Shown here: positions 1-7,531 of the stretch, in pieces
Layout of the letters: every line of letters begins with the position of its first letter
How positions within the stretch are numbered: the stretch's first letter is position 1
Origin: a virus
DNA: 47,098 bases
Reading direction: 5' to 3' (one strand)
Virus record (IMG/VR): IMGVR_UViG_3300035703_000147
Span: 1 to 47,098 of that record
The notes under the pieces: model-generated
What the model was told of the DNA's origin: nothing
The model's input: the letters and a program-made list of their open reading frames with translations, nothing else
Database searches by the model: none
Translations under genes and position numbers: made by a program

Positions 1-242
1 GTGTAGCGCACGTATATGTTGTTCGTGCCACTAGGAGGAGCCGAGGTAAACGTGATTGTATTGCCGCTCACTGTGTAGGCATCAGAAGGATTCTGAACCA
101 CGTTCTCAATAACAGCCTCTACCTGATTCACCGAGGCTACAGGACGGCTTAGTGTAAATGCAGTAGTCGATCCATTACCTGAGAAATAATCAGTAGTAGG
201 AGCAAACGACTGGGTAGTTGGGGTATTGCCTATGAATGCCAT
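1..242 (-). CDS. Tail fibre/structural protein, N-terminal part, cut by window edge
   Basis: This gene starts at ATG 242 and is still open at base 1, giving 80 codons. It begins MAFIGNTPTTQSFAPTTDYF, a start shared by many tail-fibre or virion proteins of environmental podophages, followed by a beta-rich segment (FTLSRPVASVNQVEAVIENV). Its start overlaps the stop of the upstream gene as TAATG, so it belongs to the same leftward tail operon. The rest of the protein lies outside the window. If the two window ends were ligated directly, an in-frame TAA would follow after one more codon. Tail function is inferred from family resemblance and position. Confidence 0.75.
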   Translation of the reverse strand, partial: MAFIGNTPTTQSFAPTTDYFSGNGSTTAFTLSRPVASVNQVEAVIENVVQNPSDAYTVSGNTITFTSAPPSGTNNIYVRY

Positions 243-568
243 TAGGTTATATTCAGTACAGAAGTAATAACGTCAATTGAAGTAGCTGCGGAGCTGACAA
301 CTTTCAGCGCATCGCTAGCACCCATTACAACCTTTTGATCACCGCCAACAATGACCAGAGAACTGCCAACTGGCACAGTTGCGCCCTTGACTAGGTAGTA
401 GTCCACAGCTGAGCGAGTAATATACGCATCAACAGTGACTGGGCTAACGGTTGTATTTGCTGCTGACATGCCGATTACGGTGGTCTGGGTACTGGCACCT
501 ACCGTTACGACTGTTGCCGCGGATGTGCCAACATCTTTGTTGACGTATGAAGTAAATGTATTTGCCAT
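242..568 (-). CDS. Small virion/tail-associated protein
   Basis: This 108-residue protein is rich in Thr, Ser, Val and Ala and reads as all-beta (TTVIGMSAANTTVSPVTVDA, then VPVGSSLVIVGGD). Similar short proteins sit beside MAFIGN-type fibre genes in aquatic phages and are taken to be virion components. It has no transmembrane segment and no catalytic motif. It lies 3 bp after the 572-805 gene and overlaps the next start by TAATG, so it is probably co-translated with the tail genes. Its exact role is unknown. Confidence 0.75.
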   Translation of the reverse strand: MANTFTSYVNKDVGTSAATVVTVGASTQTTVIGMSAANTTVSPVTVDAYITRSAVDYYLVKGATVPVGSSLVIVGGDQKVVMGASDALKVVSSAATSIDVITSVLNIT

Positions 569-571
569 TTA

Positions 572-805
572 TTATCCCAAGGCGATAGCCAAAGCAACTG
601 CAGTTCCTGCTGGATCAAAGTCTGAGGTTGACGCAGTAGCTGCACTACCTAATCCCAAATTTGTCCTGGCAGTAGAAGAGCTAGTGAGATCAGAAAGATT
701 ATTGCTGACCTCTGCTTTAGCGCTGTTCAAATTTGTGAAGTTCGTATCCACTTCTGTATTAGTGAGTGGTGAACCCTTACCAGCACGAGTTACAATAGTT
801 GTCAT
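572..805 (-). CDS. Short tail-fibre-type protein (77 aa)
   Basis: The protein opens MTTIVTRAGKGSPLTNTEVD and continues with NFTNLNSAKAEVSNNLSDL, a common N-terminal module of phage tail fibres that normally leads into a longer fibre. Here it ends after 77 residues with an Ala-rich tail (DPAGTAVALAIALG). It may be a stand-alone trimeric attachment module or the remnant of a longer fibre. Its start overlaps the stop of the upstream gene at 805 by one base. No frameshifted continuation is apparent in the following sequence. Confidence 0.75.
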   Translation of the reverse strand: MTTIVTRAGKGSPLTNTEVDTNFTNLNSAKAEVSNNLSDLTSSSTARTNLGLGSAATASTSDFDPAGTAVALAIALG

Positions 806-1245
806 TAGCTAACCGTAATTGCCCAAGTGATTGACATAGCGTCGTCAGCACCTTTGTTAACTACCGAGAATGTAGTGCGGCAAAGCATGGTGCCACTAGA
901 TGAGGCATTAAATATACCAGCCTCAACAACTGCACCAGTACCAGTACCAGCTGGGAATGTAGCAACGTAGGTTGCAATAGCACCAGAAGCTGTGCTAGAT
1001 GTTAACGCTACACGACCTAATTCACCGCCTAAAGCTGTATCGCCATTTGCTGGTGCTGTGCTGCTAGAACCAACAGCCATATGACTCATGACGTTAGCGG
1101 CAGTACCAACCATACGGCTAGCAATGAATTGCTTACCTACTGTTACCACCAAGTTGGGGATAACACGTTCTTCTTTTACTTGACCATTCTTATCGAACAG
1201 CTTGACGATTAAATCGCCTTTAACTTTTAATTGATCTTGGATCAT
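805..1245 (-). CDS. Virion structural protein, probable tail/fibre component
   Basis: This 146-residue beta-rich protein starts MIQDQLKVKGDLIVKLFDKN. It has the Gly/Ala/Thr-rich pattern of a family found in many phage tail regions (IASRMVG, MAVGSSSTAPA, LGGELGRVALTSS). That family is usually annotated only as a structural or tail-fibre protein. An AGGAG-type ribosome site lies just upstream of the ATG. Position between the repeat protein and the fibre modules supports a role in the adsorption apparatus. No enzyme motif is visible. Confidence 0.75.
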   Translation of the reverse strand: MIQDQLKVKGDLIVKLFDKNGQVKEERVIPNLVVTVGKQFIASRMVGTAANVMSHMAVGSSSTAPANGDTALGGELGRVALTSSTASGAIATYVATFPAGTGTGAVVEAGIFNASSSGTMLCRTTFSVVNKGADDAMSITWAITVS

Positions 1246-1255
1246 TGAATAACTC

Positions 1256-2155
1256 CTAAGTGAATGAGCGGGACGAACCCACGTAGTCCTCTGCGAAATA
1301 GGTGATGTCGCAGTAGCCTTGTGAAAGCAGAGAACCAGCGTCTTCGGGTGTTGCCGTGTCGCTCACCGCTTTACTGGGTTCTAAAAATACAGTATCGGTA
1401 CTGCTAATACTGTCAGCCGTAACTGTCTTGGCAAATTCTTTTGCCAGCGAGTCGGAAGTTGAAACACTGTCAGATTTAAGAAGCTCATTAATAAGAGCTG
1501 CTGTATCGTTCAGCAAAAAGCTATCTGCTAATGGCCTTGTTAATTCAAAAGCCAGAGCGTCAACTGGGGTTGCTGTATCAGCAAGAGCCTTGGAAATATC
1601 AAAGGTTGTTGCATCAGACATAAACGCCATGTTGGTAACGTACTTCTGCAGATCGAAGTCGATGTCTGCGTCGTCGTTCATAGCTACACCATCTGATATT
1701 CCTTTGGAAAAATCCAAAGTATCACTATCAGATAAACTAACTTGATCGGCTAGTTGTTTAAGGTAGTCTATTGCTACAGAATCAGGAACGTTAATTGAAT
1801 CAGCAAAGTTGCGGATAAATATAAGAACCGTTACTACTACTTCACTTAACGAAATAGAATCTGCTATTCCCTTGTTTGTGCTCTTGACAAATGCGTCAGA
1901 AACAACAAGCAAATCAGCAAACTGTTTGACAACCGATATTATTTTGCTATCGATTACAGCAACTGTATCAGTCTTATACTGATAAAGACCGCTTGAATCA
2001 GACTCTGCAGCAACCTGTATCAATATGTATTCAATCGCAGCTACAGGCAGTTGATATGTCACACCCAATTGTGGGACAACGACCGCAACACTGGCTCTGG
2101 GTTTAATCGATGATACTGCTACAGAAGCGGTCGCACTATTGACCGTTGTTGCCAT
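1256..2155 (-). CDS. Repeat-rich tail protein (D/S repeats)
   Basis: This is a 299-residue protein whose residues from about 60 to 280 are built from diverged tandem units of roughly 25 residues. Each unit carries a core such as ADSISLSE, ADQVSLSDSD or SDSVSTSDS followed by a short KEFAK/DFSK-like helix or turn. The C-terminus ends ITYFAEDYVGSSRSF, a tail also seen at the end of phage virion proteins. The unit pattern suggests an elongated acidic fibre or spacer, possibly cation binding. It starts 1 bp after the stop of the BppU-like gene. Fibre function is an inference. Confidence 0.75.
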   Translation of the reverse strand: MATTVNSATASVAVSSIKPRASVAVVVPQLGVTYQLPVAAIEYILIQVAAESDSSGLYQYKTDTVAVIDSKIISVVKQFADLLVVSDAFVKSTNKGIADSISLSEVVVTVLIFIRNFADSINVPDSVAIDYLKQLADQVSLSDSDTLDFSKGISDGVAMNDDADIDFDLQKYVTNMAFMSDATTFDISKALADTATPVDALAFELTRPLADSFLLNDTAALINELLKSDSVSTSDSLAKEFAKTVTADSISSTDTVFLEPSKAVSDTATPEDAGSLLSQGYCDITYFAEDYVGSSRSFT

Positions 2156-2488
2156 TTAGAAATCCTGCCGTAGCTTAAACTTGAGTGGATCGTATACGGT
2201 TTGAATCTGCCCGTCTGAGAAGGTGATCTCAATCTCACCCTCGTAATCTCCTGGATCTCCATCCAAAGAGGTTGGTACAGAGGCCCAGTAAAACGCAACC
2301 TGACCTAAAGCACCATTTGTAATGGAGCCTGGTATGGTGGCTTTCAAAGTCTCACTGCCTACTTCACGGAACTTTAGAACTACAGTTGCGCCTACGATCG
2401 AGATCGGGGCATTGGTAGTTTCGTCAGTGAGTGTGCAGATCAACGCTGGGCGTGTATCGCCTTGAACTAATTTGATCTTTTCAGTCAT
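2156..2488 (-). CDS. BppU-N-like baseplate/tail protein
   Basis: The 110-residue protein resembles the N-terminal immunoglobulin-like domain of phage baseplate upper proteins (BppU/DUF2479). It starts with KIKLVQGDTRPALICTLTD, then GATVVLKFRE, a polar stretch with an aromatic turn (VAFYWASVPTSLDGDPG), and DYEGEIEITFSDG. In that family the domain links a receptor-binding fibre to the tail. Here it is a single domain. The start overlaps the upstream stop by one base. Confidence in the fold is good; the exact partner is unknown. Confidence 0.8.
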   Translation of the reverse strand: MTEKIKLVQGDTRPALICTLTDETTNAPISIVGATVVLKFREVGSETLKATIPGSITNGALGQVAFYWASVPTSLDGDPGDYEGEIEITFSDGQIQTVYDPLKFKLRQDF

Positions 2489-3135
2489 CAGATCCGCCTT
2501 ATATGGACTTGTTTACTTGCCCGCACATAACCGTCCTGTGCACGTTGACGTGCTACATTCAATCCAGCCGTATACAGAGCATTGCGCGCTGCAGCTAGTT
2601 GAGCGTTTGAGTAGGGTTTATTGGGAGATAGGGCCAAGCGTGTAATAGCACCGTGTCCAATGGTCTCGGCATACTCTTCGTAAATTAGATCGTCGATTGT
2701 AGTTGCTGACCGAGTTGGCTTTAGAGCCACACGCAAGGTTATGGAAGACACATCTTTCACATTGGGTATTGGATACACCGAAAATGTGCGAGCGTCTTTT
2801 TGATAGTAGAAGCGTGGATCAGATTTTTCCACCAATGCACCAGAGCTGGTGTTAAAGGCAGAAGGCGTGTAAATCTCATCGAGCGAGCGAGGAGTTAGGT
2901 TTACACCTTTGAACCACATCTTCATGATCTTGACCACTAGCCTGTCTTTCGGAGGCTCAAGGTCATATTCAGAAATGTTAATGAGAGTAGTGATTGGATC
3001 TAGATCCGTTTGTAGGATCAAGCTCTTTTCACAAAAATCAATAATTGTACTCTTGATCTCAAGCAGTGCCATCTCTTGTGTGGCACCAGGAACTTGAGGA
3101 AGAACATAATCTAGGAATGCTGTGTGTGCTGTCAT
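2488..3135 (-). CDS. Putative head-tail connector/tail protein
   Basis: This 215-residue protein begins MTAHTAFLDYVLPQVPGATQ and has an N-terminal helix with IKSTIIDFCEKS, a central beta region with RLVVKIMKMWFKG, and a helical C-terminus with the sequence YTAGLNVARQRAQDGYVRAS. Proteins of this size, composition and position (directly after the small adaptor and before fibre genes) occur in podophages as connector or tail-completion proteins. It overlaps the adaptor gene by 4 bp (ATGA). No enzyme motif was seen. The assignment rests mainly on gene order. Confidence 0.65.
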   Translation of the reverse strand: MTAHTAFLDYVLPQVPGATQEMALLEIKSTIIDFCEKSLILQTDLDPITTLINISEYDLEPPKDRLVVKIMKMWFKGVNLTPRSLDEIYTPSAFNTSSGALVEKSDPRFYYQKDARTFSVYPIPNVKDVSSITLRVALKPTRSATTIDDLIYEEYAETIGHGAITRLALSPNKPYSNAQLAAARNALYTAGLNVARQRAQDGYVRASKQVHIRRI

Positions 3136-3458
3136 TTAGTCATCTCCTGCGTAAAGCGAGCAAGGAGACCAGCCGCACGACCGTCTTGAGCATATTCGTC
3201 GTCACGCAATTCAGCACGGAAACAGACGTAATGCTTAAGCAACATTTGATATTGTGCAGGGAACGGAATGTTATCGCCAGCTACATAAGTTGGAACTGCT
3301 GTTGTATAGTTGCCTAGACGAAAGTCTGGGCGTATACGGTATCCTTCCTGAATGCCGTCGTTGCAGTACTCTAGTAGCTGAGCAGTAGAATAACGAACTG
3401 CATCTGCATCCTGTAAGTCTACTCGCACGCTATCGATTACGTTTTGAAATGTTGCCAT
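3132..3458 (-). CDS. Head-tail adaptor-like protein (DUF6682-like)
   Basis: This 108-residue, mostly helical protein starts MATFQNVIDSVRVDLQDADA and has RYSTAQLLEYCNDGIQEGYR followed by a Pro/Tyr region. That pattern matches the small phage adaptor family I know as DUF6682: a ligand that docks on the portal and starts the tail connector. Its neighbours, the small basic proteins upstream and the connector downstream, fit. The start codon directly abuts the stop of the 3459-3770 gene. Confidence 0.7.
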   Translation of the reverse strand: MATFQNVIDSVRVDLQDADAVRYSTAQLLEYCNDGIQEGYRIRPDFRLGNYTTAVPTYVAGDNIPFPAQYQMLLKHYVCFRAELRDDEYAQDGRAAGLLARFTQEMTK

Positions 3459-3770
3459 CTACCACAATACCTTTCGCGCCCAGTAGTTTGCACTAAATGG
3501 GTCGTCTTTGGTGAGCTTGCCACTCTTGTCTTTAATCCCAGCCGATCGCTTTAAATAGTTTGCTCTACGCTCTGGGTCTTTGTGCTGCCTAAAGTCTTCA
3601 TAGTCTTTGTGACCAAATCGCACTAACTTTACTTCATCGCCTTTCTTGGCGAGAACAACCTTCTTGGTCTTTGCACCACTAGTATCATTCTTTGGTTTAT
3701 TAAAACCTTCGAACTTTTCTCCGCGATAAACAATCTTGCCGCCCTCGCGTTTAATATTGCTTGCTTTCAT
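3459..3770 (-). CDS. Small basic conserved phage protein ending NYWARKVLW
   Basis: This 103-residue, Lys/Arg-rich protein has a middle segment KLVRFGHKDYEDFRQHKDPE, then RRANYLKRSAGIKDKSG, and ends SANYWARKVLW. This layout of a basic region, a phenylalanine or aromatic plus glycine turn, an RRxNYxxR motif and a terminal W-x-R-x-x-W is seen in a widespread family of viral and phage proteins of unknown function, near DUF5754 as I remember it. It is the last of four consecutive tiny basic genes. DNA or capsid binding is plausible but not shown. Confidence 0.75.
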   Translation of the reverse strand: MKASNIKREGGKIVYRGEKFEGFNKPKNDTSGAKTKKVVLAKKGDEVKLVRFGHKDYEDFRQHKDPERRANYLKRSAGIKDKSGKLTKDDPFSANYWARKVLW

Positions 3771-3946
3771 TTGCCTAGCTTCCGTAGTGTCTTAGCCAAC
3801 CTAGCACGTTGGCCCAACTTGCCGCCAGCCTTAGCTGCTTTATCAAGAACCTTAGCTGGAATCTTTTTATCCTCAGCAACGCCAAGCTGCTTTTTCAAAG
3901 CGCCTGGTTTCTTGATTGCCTTTTGAATCCACTTGTTATCTTTCAT
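3767..3946 (-). CDS. 59-residue lysine-rich conserved phage protein
   Basis: The translated product starts MKDNKWIQKAIKKPGALKKQ and ends with GQRARLAKTLRKLGK. This KKPGALKKxLGV...KGGKLGQRARLAxTLKK pattern is very common in aquatic phages, usually encoded near capsid or portal genes. It is about 30 percent Lys plus Arg and has no hydrophobic segment. Both ends overlap neighbours by 4 bp (ATGA), which argues strongly that it is translated. The role is unknown; a DNA-binding or packaged basic peptide is one possibility. Confidence 0.8.
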   Translation of the reverse strand: MKDNKWIQKAIKKPGALKKQLGVAEDKKIPAKVLDKAAKAGGKLGQRARLAKTLRKLGK

Positions 3947-4194
3947 CTGTATTTAGCCGTCTTTTTTGCAATCTTTTTTGGCTGCGGTACAAACTGCTTT
4001 CCTTTAGCCTTGCCTTCACGCTTTGCTTTAGTGGTGGCTGCGTACTCTGCGTCAGTTAATGACTCTCTTGCTTTCTTAGGCAAGTAACGTTCACCAGATG
4101 CGTTAGGTCCTTGAGTTGAGTTCTTACCAGTCTTGGTACCCCACTCTTCTTTAGTCCACTTCTTGAGCGACTCTTGAGGTTTTTTAAGCGCCAT
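3943..4194 (-). CDS. DUF5872-like small basic protein (C-terminal-type module)
   Basis: The start chosen is ATG 4194, giving 83 residues beginning MALKKPQESLKKWTKEEWGT. A longer in-frame extension runs through the neighbouring gene in another frame and is not needed. The motifs KTGKNSTQGPNASGERYLPK and EYAATTKAKREGKAKGKQFV match a conserved module found in phages, giant viruses and some algae (DUF5872 as I remember it). In those proteins this module often follows a GQWSARKAQ module; here that module is the separate upstream gene. The two genes are separated by one base. Function is unknown. Confidence 0.8.
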   Translation of the reverse strand: MALKKPQESLKKWTKEEWGTKTGKNSTQGPNASGERYLPKKARESLTDAEYAATTKAKREGKAKGKQFVPQPKKIAKKTAKYR

Positions 4195-4195
4195 G

Positions 4196-4369
4196 TTAAT
4201 CCTTGTATCCACCGCCAGAGGCTTTGTATTCCTTGGCAAGCATTTGCGCTTTGCGTGCGCTCCACTGGCCAGGAGATCCACCTTTGTCACCAGCTTTAAT
4301 TTTTTCAAACAAACGTTTTCTTAACGCGGGCTTGGTGTAGTTGCCAGCTTCATTTACCTTTGACTTCAC
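4196..4369 (-). CDS. 57-residue GQWSARKAQ small protein, GTG start
   Basis: A GTG at 4369 is preceded at good spacing by an AAGGAAG ribosome site, and no in-frame ATG lies at the N-terminus. The product reads (M)KSKVNEAGNYTKPALRK, then IKAGDKGGSPGQWSARKAQM and ends GGGYKD. This GGxPGQWSARKAQ...YKxxGGGY motif is widely conserved in aquatic phages and viruses. The gene overlaps the 3' end of the glycosyltransferase by 20 bp and ends one base before the next ATG. It is one of four tandem tiny basic genes. Function is unknown. Confidence 0.78.
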   Translation of the reverse strand: MKSKVNEAGNYTKPALRKRLFEKIKAGDKGGSPGQWSARKAQMLAKEYKASGGGYKD

Positions 4370-5387
4370 GAGGCTTCCTTTTTAATAAAACTTGCGCCAT
4401 CTCTTTGATGTCTGGCTCTTTGTTGATGATCTTTTGAAATACTTGTTCTGGGCTGACAAGCTGCAGTGCGCTGCACATATCATGGCACCCTTGGTCCCAC
4501 CCGCCTGCAGACTGCTCATGACAACCAACACAAGGAGCTTTTGGCACTAGTGATTCTAGGTTGTTAGATGCGTCAAATAAATAATCAGGACGGAATTGAG
4601 AAACAACTGCTATTGTTCTTTTGCCGTACAAACCACTCATATGAGCTGGTCCACTGTCGTTAGACAACACCACGTCTGCATGTTGTATAAGTCCGCAAAA
4701 CTGTTCAACAGGAACATTAATGTATTGGGGAATGTTCAACCCGTAGAACATCTCAAACAACTTCTGACGGTGACGATCTACGCCGACGACTACCACTCGG
4801 TAGCCAGCATCCTTCAGCATAATTGCCAATCGTCTCCAGTGCACTCCAAGCCAGGTTCTGGAATCAGAGATCGAGAAAGGAGCGATGAGAATATAGCCAC
4901 CACCTTCTGGTGATTTAAATTCATATATCTCTTTTGGGCGCGATGCTTTAGGAGGTTTGATGCCGTAAGCTTCTCCAATATTAGAAAGAAACCAATCAAC
5001 CCTTGACATGCCGTTAGTTCGGCAATCGTCTAGTTGAGTACGGTAGTTCGCATTTGCATCAAAACCTTCTTCGCCTTGAATAATTGTAACGCCAGGATGA
5101 GCGACTCTTAGCCACTCTGTTCTGGCAGTAAAGTATTCCACCTCATGCCCCGCGTCTGCTAGACCACAGGCTGCATATAGCCCTGTCACACAGTCACCTA
5201 CCCCACGAGCGGATAAGTAAAAGCGGATCACATCAGATTGAATCCTTTTAATTTGTGGTACATAACTCGCATCATGAATATTCTGGAGTGGTTTAATGTA
5301 CTCCTCCATGTCTGGACGCTTAGCGAGCTGGTCTGTCCAAACAAATATTTCATTAGTAGTTTTTTGTTGTAAGTATCGTCTTGCCAT
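4350..5387 (-). CDS. Glycosyltransferase family 9-like (heptosyltransferase-type) with phage N-terminal extension
   Basis: Residues ~50-340 show a GT-B fold of the ADP-heptose:LPS heptosyltransferase kind. A glycine loop RGVGDCVTGL lies at 61-70, and the family signature NDSGPAHMSGLYGK at 243-256 forms the nucleotide-sugar site. Four cysteines (286, 289, 301, 305) form a C-x2-C...C-x3-C set that could hold a metal. Residues 1-30 (TNEIFVWTDQLAKRPDM) look like a short phage module otherwise found in small virion-region proteins. The gene lies just after the capsid terminator and has no clear ribosome site, so expression may be low. Known GT9 enzymes act on lipopolysaccharide; here host surface or virion glycosylation is inferred. 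Confidence 0.82.
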   Translation of the reverse strand: MARRYLQQKTTNEIFVWTDQLAKRPDMEEYIKPLQNIHDASYVPQIKRIQSDVIRFYLSARGVGDCVTGLYAACGLADAGHEVEYFTARTEWLRVAHPGVTIIQGEEGFDANANYRTQLDDCRTNGMSRVDWFLSNIGEAYGIKPPKASRPKEIYEFKSPEGGGYILIAPFSISDSRTWLGVHWRRLAIMLKDAGYRVVVVGVDRHRQKLFEMFYGLNIPQYINVPVEQFCGLIQHADVVLSNDSGPAHMSGLYGKRTIAVVSQFRPDYLFDASNNLESLVPKAPCVGCHEQSAGGWDQGCHDMCSALQLVSPEQVFQKIINKEPDIKEMAQVLLKRKPREVKGK

Positions 5388-5390
5388 AAA

Positions 5391-5418
5391 AGAAAAGGAG
5401 GGAGATCTCTCCCCCTCC
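5391..5418 (-). terminator. Intrinsic terminator after the major capsid gene
   Basis: Bases 5397-5418 form a near-perfect G/C-rich hairpin (GGAGGGAGA pairing with TCTCCCCCTCC). In the leftward direction it is followed by a T-rich tract (TTTTCTTTT). It lies 17-44 bases after the capsid stop, so it would limit read-through into the glycosyltransferase and keep capsid mRNA separate. Confidence 0.75.
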
Positions 5419-5434
5419 TATTTACTGCGGTTGA

Positions 5435-6421
5435 TTAACCACGCTTAACGTAGCCAGTAACCAATGCTTCTGGTTTAACAACCTTATAGCCGTACACGTT
5501 CAAGCCACGAACGATGTTACCAAACGTGCTTTGTGCACGGAGGGTTTCAACGTTGGTGATCTGAGATGCGAAGCTAATCGCATCACGAGTACCAGCAATG
5601 AAGTAGTAACCTTTGAAGTCATCAGCGGTTGTGCCAGTTGTGCCAGCATTGTCGTTCACTTGCTTGAGACTGTTAGAAACATACAAGGTGAAGCGATCGA
5701 TCATGCCGAGCTTGCCGTTACGCAAAGGCGAAGTGTCATCGCCAGTGAGGTAGGCTTGACGTAAGTCAGACTTCTTGAGCATTGCAGCAGCCCAAGGAGA
5801 AATGACTAACCAACGGCCATCTTCAGGAACGTTTTGCTCATCCAATACCTGACCCATGTTGAGGATGAAGTCAAGGATTGAAGTGGTGGAAGAAGCGCCG
5901 TCTTTGGTTAATGCAACTGCGTTACCAGCGGTACCGAGGTTGATGTCACCAGAGATTGCACCAGCAGCAGTACCTTTGTTGGCAGCAGCTGCATCAGGAT
6001 ATGCGTTCTGTAGAACGTCACTGTCAATAGCGATCTTCATTTGCTCAGAAGCGTCGCCAGTGAAGATGTCCATTAAACGAACGTCAGCCTGTACTTCATC
6101 TACATCATCAACAACAACGGAGAAATACTTACCCTTGCTGATGGTGAGTTCGATTGGGGTGCTGACAGGAACTTCATTGGTGAGGTTCAAGCCTTTTTCA
6201 TAATCACGAATGGTGATGGTTGGGATCGAACGAATGTGAACTGTGTCACCTTGGTTCTTGATCTCGCCTTCCCAATCGTTATTGGTGATTTCAGCTAGAA
6301 CGGTTGACTTATAAAACTTGACCTGGAGTTTACCAGACCAAATTTCAGGAATAAACGCAGAACCACCTGCGTTAGCGTTAAAAGAATACTGGGGATACGC
6401 CCCATTGACTGGAATAGCCAT
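5435..6421 (-). CDS. Major capsid protein
   Basis: This 328-residue protein starts MAIPVNGAYPQYSFNANAGG. It contains IPEIWSGKLQVKFYKSTVLA, GDTVHIRSIPTITIRDYEKG and KYFSVVVDDVDEVQADVRLM, the pattern of HK97-fold coat proteins of podophages (P22/T7-like capsid families). It sits directly downstream of the scaffold gene, with a GGAG ribosome site 8 bases before the ATG. A strong terminator follows it. This is the expected highly expressed shell protein. No decoration domain or long insertion is visible. Confidence 0.9.
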   Translation of the reverse strand: MAIPVNGAYPQYSFNANAGGSAFIPEIWSGKLQVKFYKSTVLAEITNNDWEGEIKNQGDTVHIRSIPTITIRDYEKGLNLTNEVPVSTPIELTISKGKYFSVVVDDVDEVQADVRLMDIFTGDASEQMKIAIDSDVLQNAYPDAAAANKGTAAGAISGDINLGTAGNAVALTKDGASSTTSILDFILNMGQVLDEQNVPEDGRWLVISPWAAAMLKKSDLRQAYLTGDDTSPLRNGKLGMIDRFTLYVSNSLKQVNDNAGTTGTTADDFKGYYFIAGTRDAISFASQITNVETLRAQSTFGNIVRGLNVYGYKVVKPEALVTGYVKRG

Positions 6422-6463
6422 TTAATACACTCCATATATTATGAGTGCTGCTAGTATCAAAGA

Positions 6464-7411
6464 TCAGCGAATGCGACCTTCAATCGTTGCAGCGTGGATT
6501 TCGGATTCCACGGCTACCATGTCAGCTGCGTTTACTTCACCTCTACGGGCTCGCTGATAAAAATCAGCAATCTCTGCTCGGGTAAAGAATCGTTTCCCTT
6601 TTGGAGGTGTAGACACTTTATTTGTGTCGGGCACAACCTGGGACTCAAGAGCTTTCTTGGATGTCGTGGTGTTGGTCTGTTGCTGGCCTTTCCATGCGTT
6701 AAAGAAACGCGATACGCGATCAGCATCTCGAGAGTTTTCAGCTTCAGAGAGGAGGTCTTGGCGTCGCTTACCAGTCAAGCTGTCATATTCATCTAGCCAC
6801 TTAAGGAAATTGGAATCATCATTAATTGTTACCCAGTCTGGTACAAGCTGAGAAAGACGATCATAGAAAGATACCTCGGCTGTCTTGGCAGTATCCGCAT
6901 GGAGACTTTCAAGACGTGCTTTGAGTGAATTAATCTCTGCGTCTTTCGCAGCCACCTGTTCTTGGGCAGTGCGTTTAATGACATCCAATAAGTCATCGCC
7001 ATACTTCTCGCGATCCTCTGGACTGATGAGTGAAGCAGCTGGCTCTGCAGCCTTGCTTTTCAAACTCTCTATTTCTGATGTGAGTGCGTCCATCTTGGTA
7101 CGCAACTCTCGATTGTCGGCGGATAGCCTGGGCACCTCAGCCCGATACTTCCCTTCCAATACCTTGTATCTGTGTTCCCACTGATCATCTTTCTTCTGCT
7201 CGTCTGGCTGCTCGGTAGGTGGAGCGGAAGCAGGATCTGCAGGTTGTGCATCAGCTTGAGGCTGAGCATCCTGCAAAGGAGGATCTTCAGTAGGAGCCGC
7301 TACAGGTTCTTCTGGGGCGGTTTGAGGTTCTTCACTTGGCTTCTCATAAAGCTGTTTGTGAAGGGCTTCGGCGCGTTCGGCCGCTTTCTGTACTTCGCGT
7401 GGAATTGCCAC
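6464..7411 (-). CDS. Scaffolding protein (capsid assembly)
   Basis: The protein has a Pro/Glu/Ala-rich disordered N-terminal third (EEPQTAPEEPVAAPTEDPP), a central coiled coil with the sequence YKVLEGKYRAEVPRLSADN, and a short basic C-terminal helix region ending EIHAATIEGRIR. This is the usual plan of phage scaffold proteins that bind coat through a C-terminal helix. GTG 7411 is chosen as the start because GGAG lies 8 bases before it, giving 315 residues that begin MAIPREVQKAAERAEA. An in-frame GTG at 7432 would add 7 residues. It lies directly upstream of the capsid gene. Confidence 0.82.
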   Translation of the reverse strand: MAIPREVQKAAERAEALHKQLYEKPSEEPQTAPEEPVAAPTEDPPLQDAQPQADAQPADPASAPPTEQPDEQKKDDQWEHRYKVLEGKYRAEVPRLSADNRELRTKMDALTSEIESLKSKAAEPAASLISPEDREKYGDDLLDVIKRTAQEQVAAKDAEINSLKARLESLHADTAKTAEVSFYDRLSQLVPDWVTINDDSNFLKWLDEYDSLTGKRRQDLLSEAENSRDADRVSRFFNAWKGQQQTNTTTSKKALESQVVPDTNKVSTPPKGKRFFTRAEIADFYQRARRGEVNAADMVAVESEIHAATIEGRIR

Positions 7412-7488
7412 TGTTTTTTCTCCATGAGCCACCTGGTCTTGCGTAAGCCTTGCGGTAATTACGCGACCTTGGGTAGGTCTTCATTAAT

Positions 7489-7531
7489 CCCAGGTAGACC
7501 CACCTGGGTTGGGGTTAGTCCTACGGACTAA
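7489..7531 (-). other. Two adjacent hairpins between 7528-7800 gene and scaffold
   Basis: CCCAGGT at 7489-7495 pairs perfectly with ACCTGGG at 7502-7508, and TTAGTCC at 7515-7521 pairs with GGACTAA at 7525-7531. The second hairpin covers the stop codon of the upstream gene. Neither is followed by a T-tract in the leftward direction, so they look more like RNA processing or stability elements than terminators. Confidence 0.45.

Noticed and set aside
572-805. Frameshifted long tail fibre made of the 77-residue gene and the next genes
   Set aside because: Each downstream gene has its own clean start and domain, and no slippery sequence was seen at the 77-residue gene end.
435-812. 125-residue plus-strand open frame
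   Set aside because: It lies opposite three minus-strand structural genes with good coding character, and has no ribosome site; it is a shadow frame.
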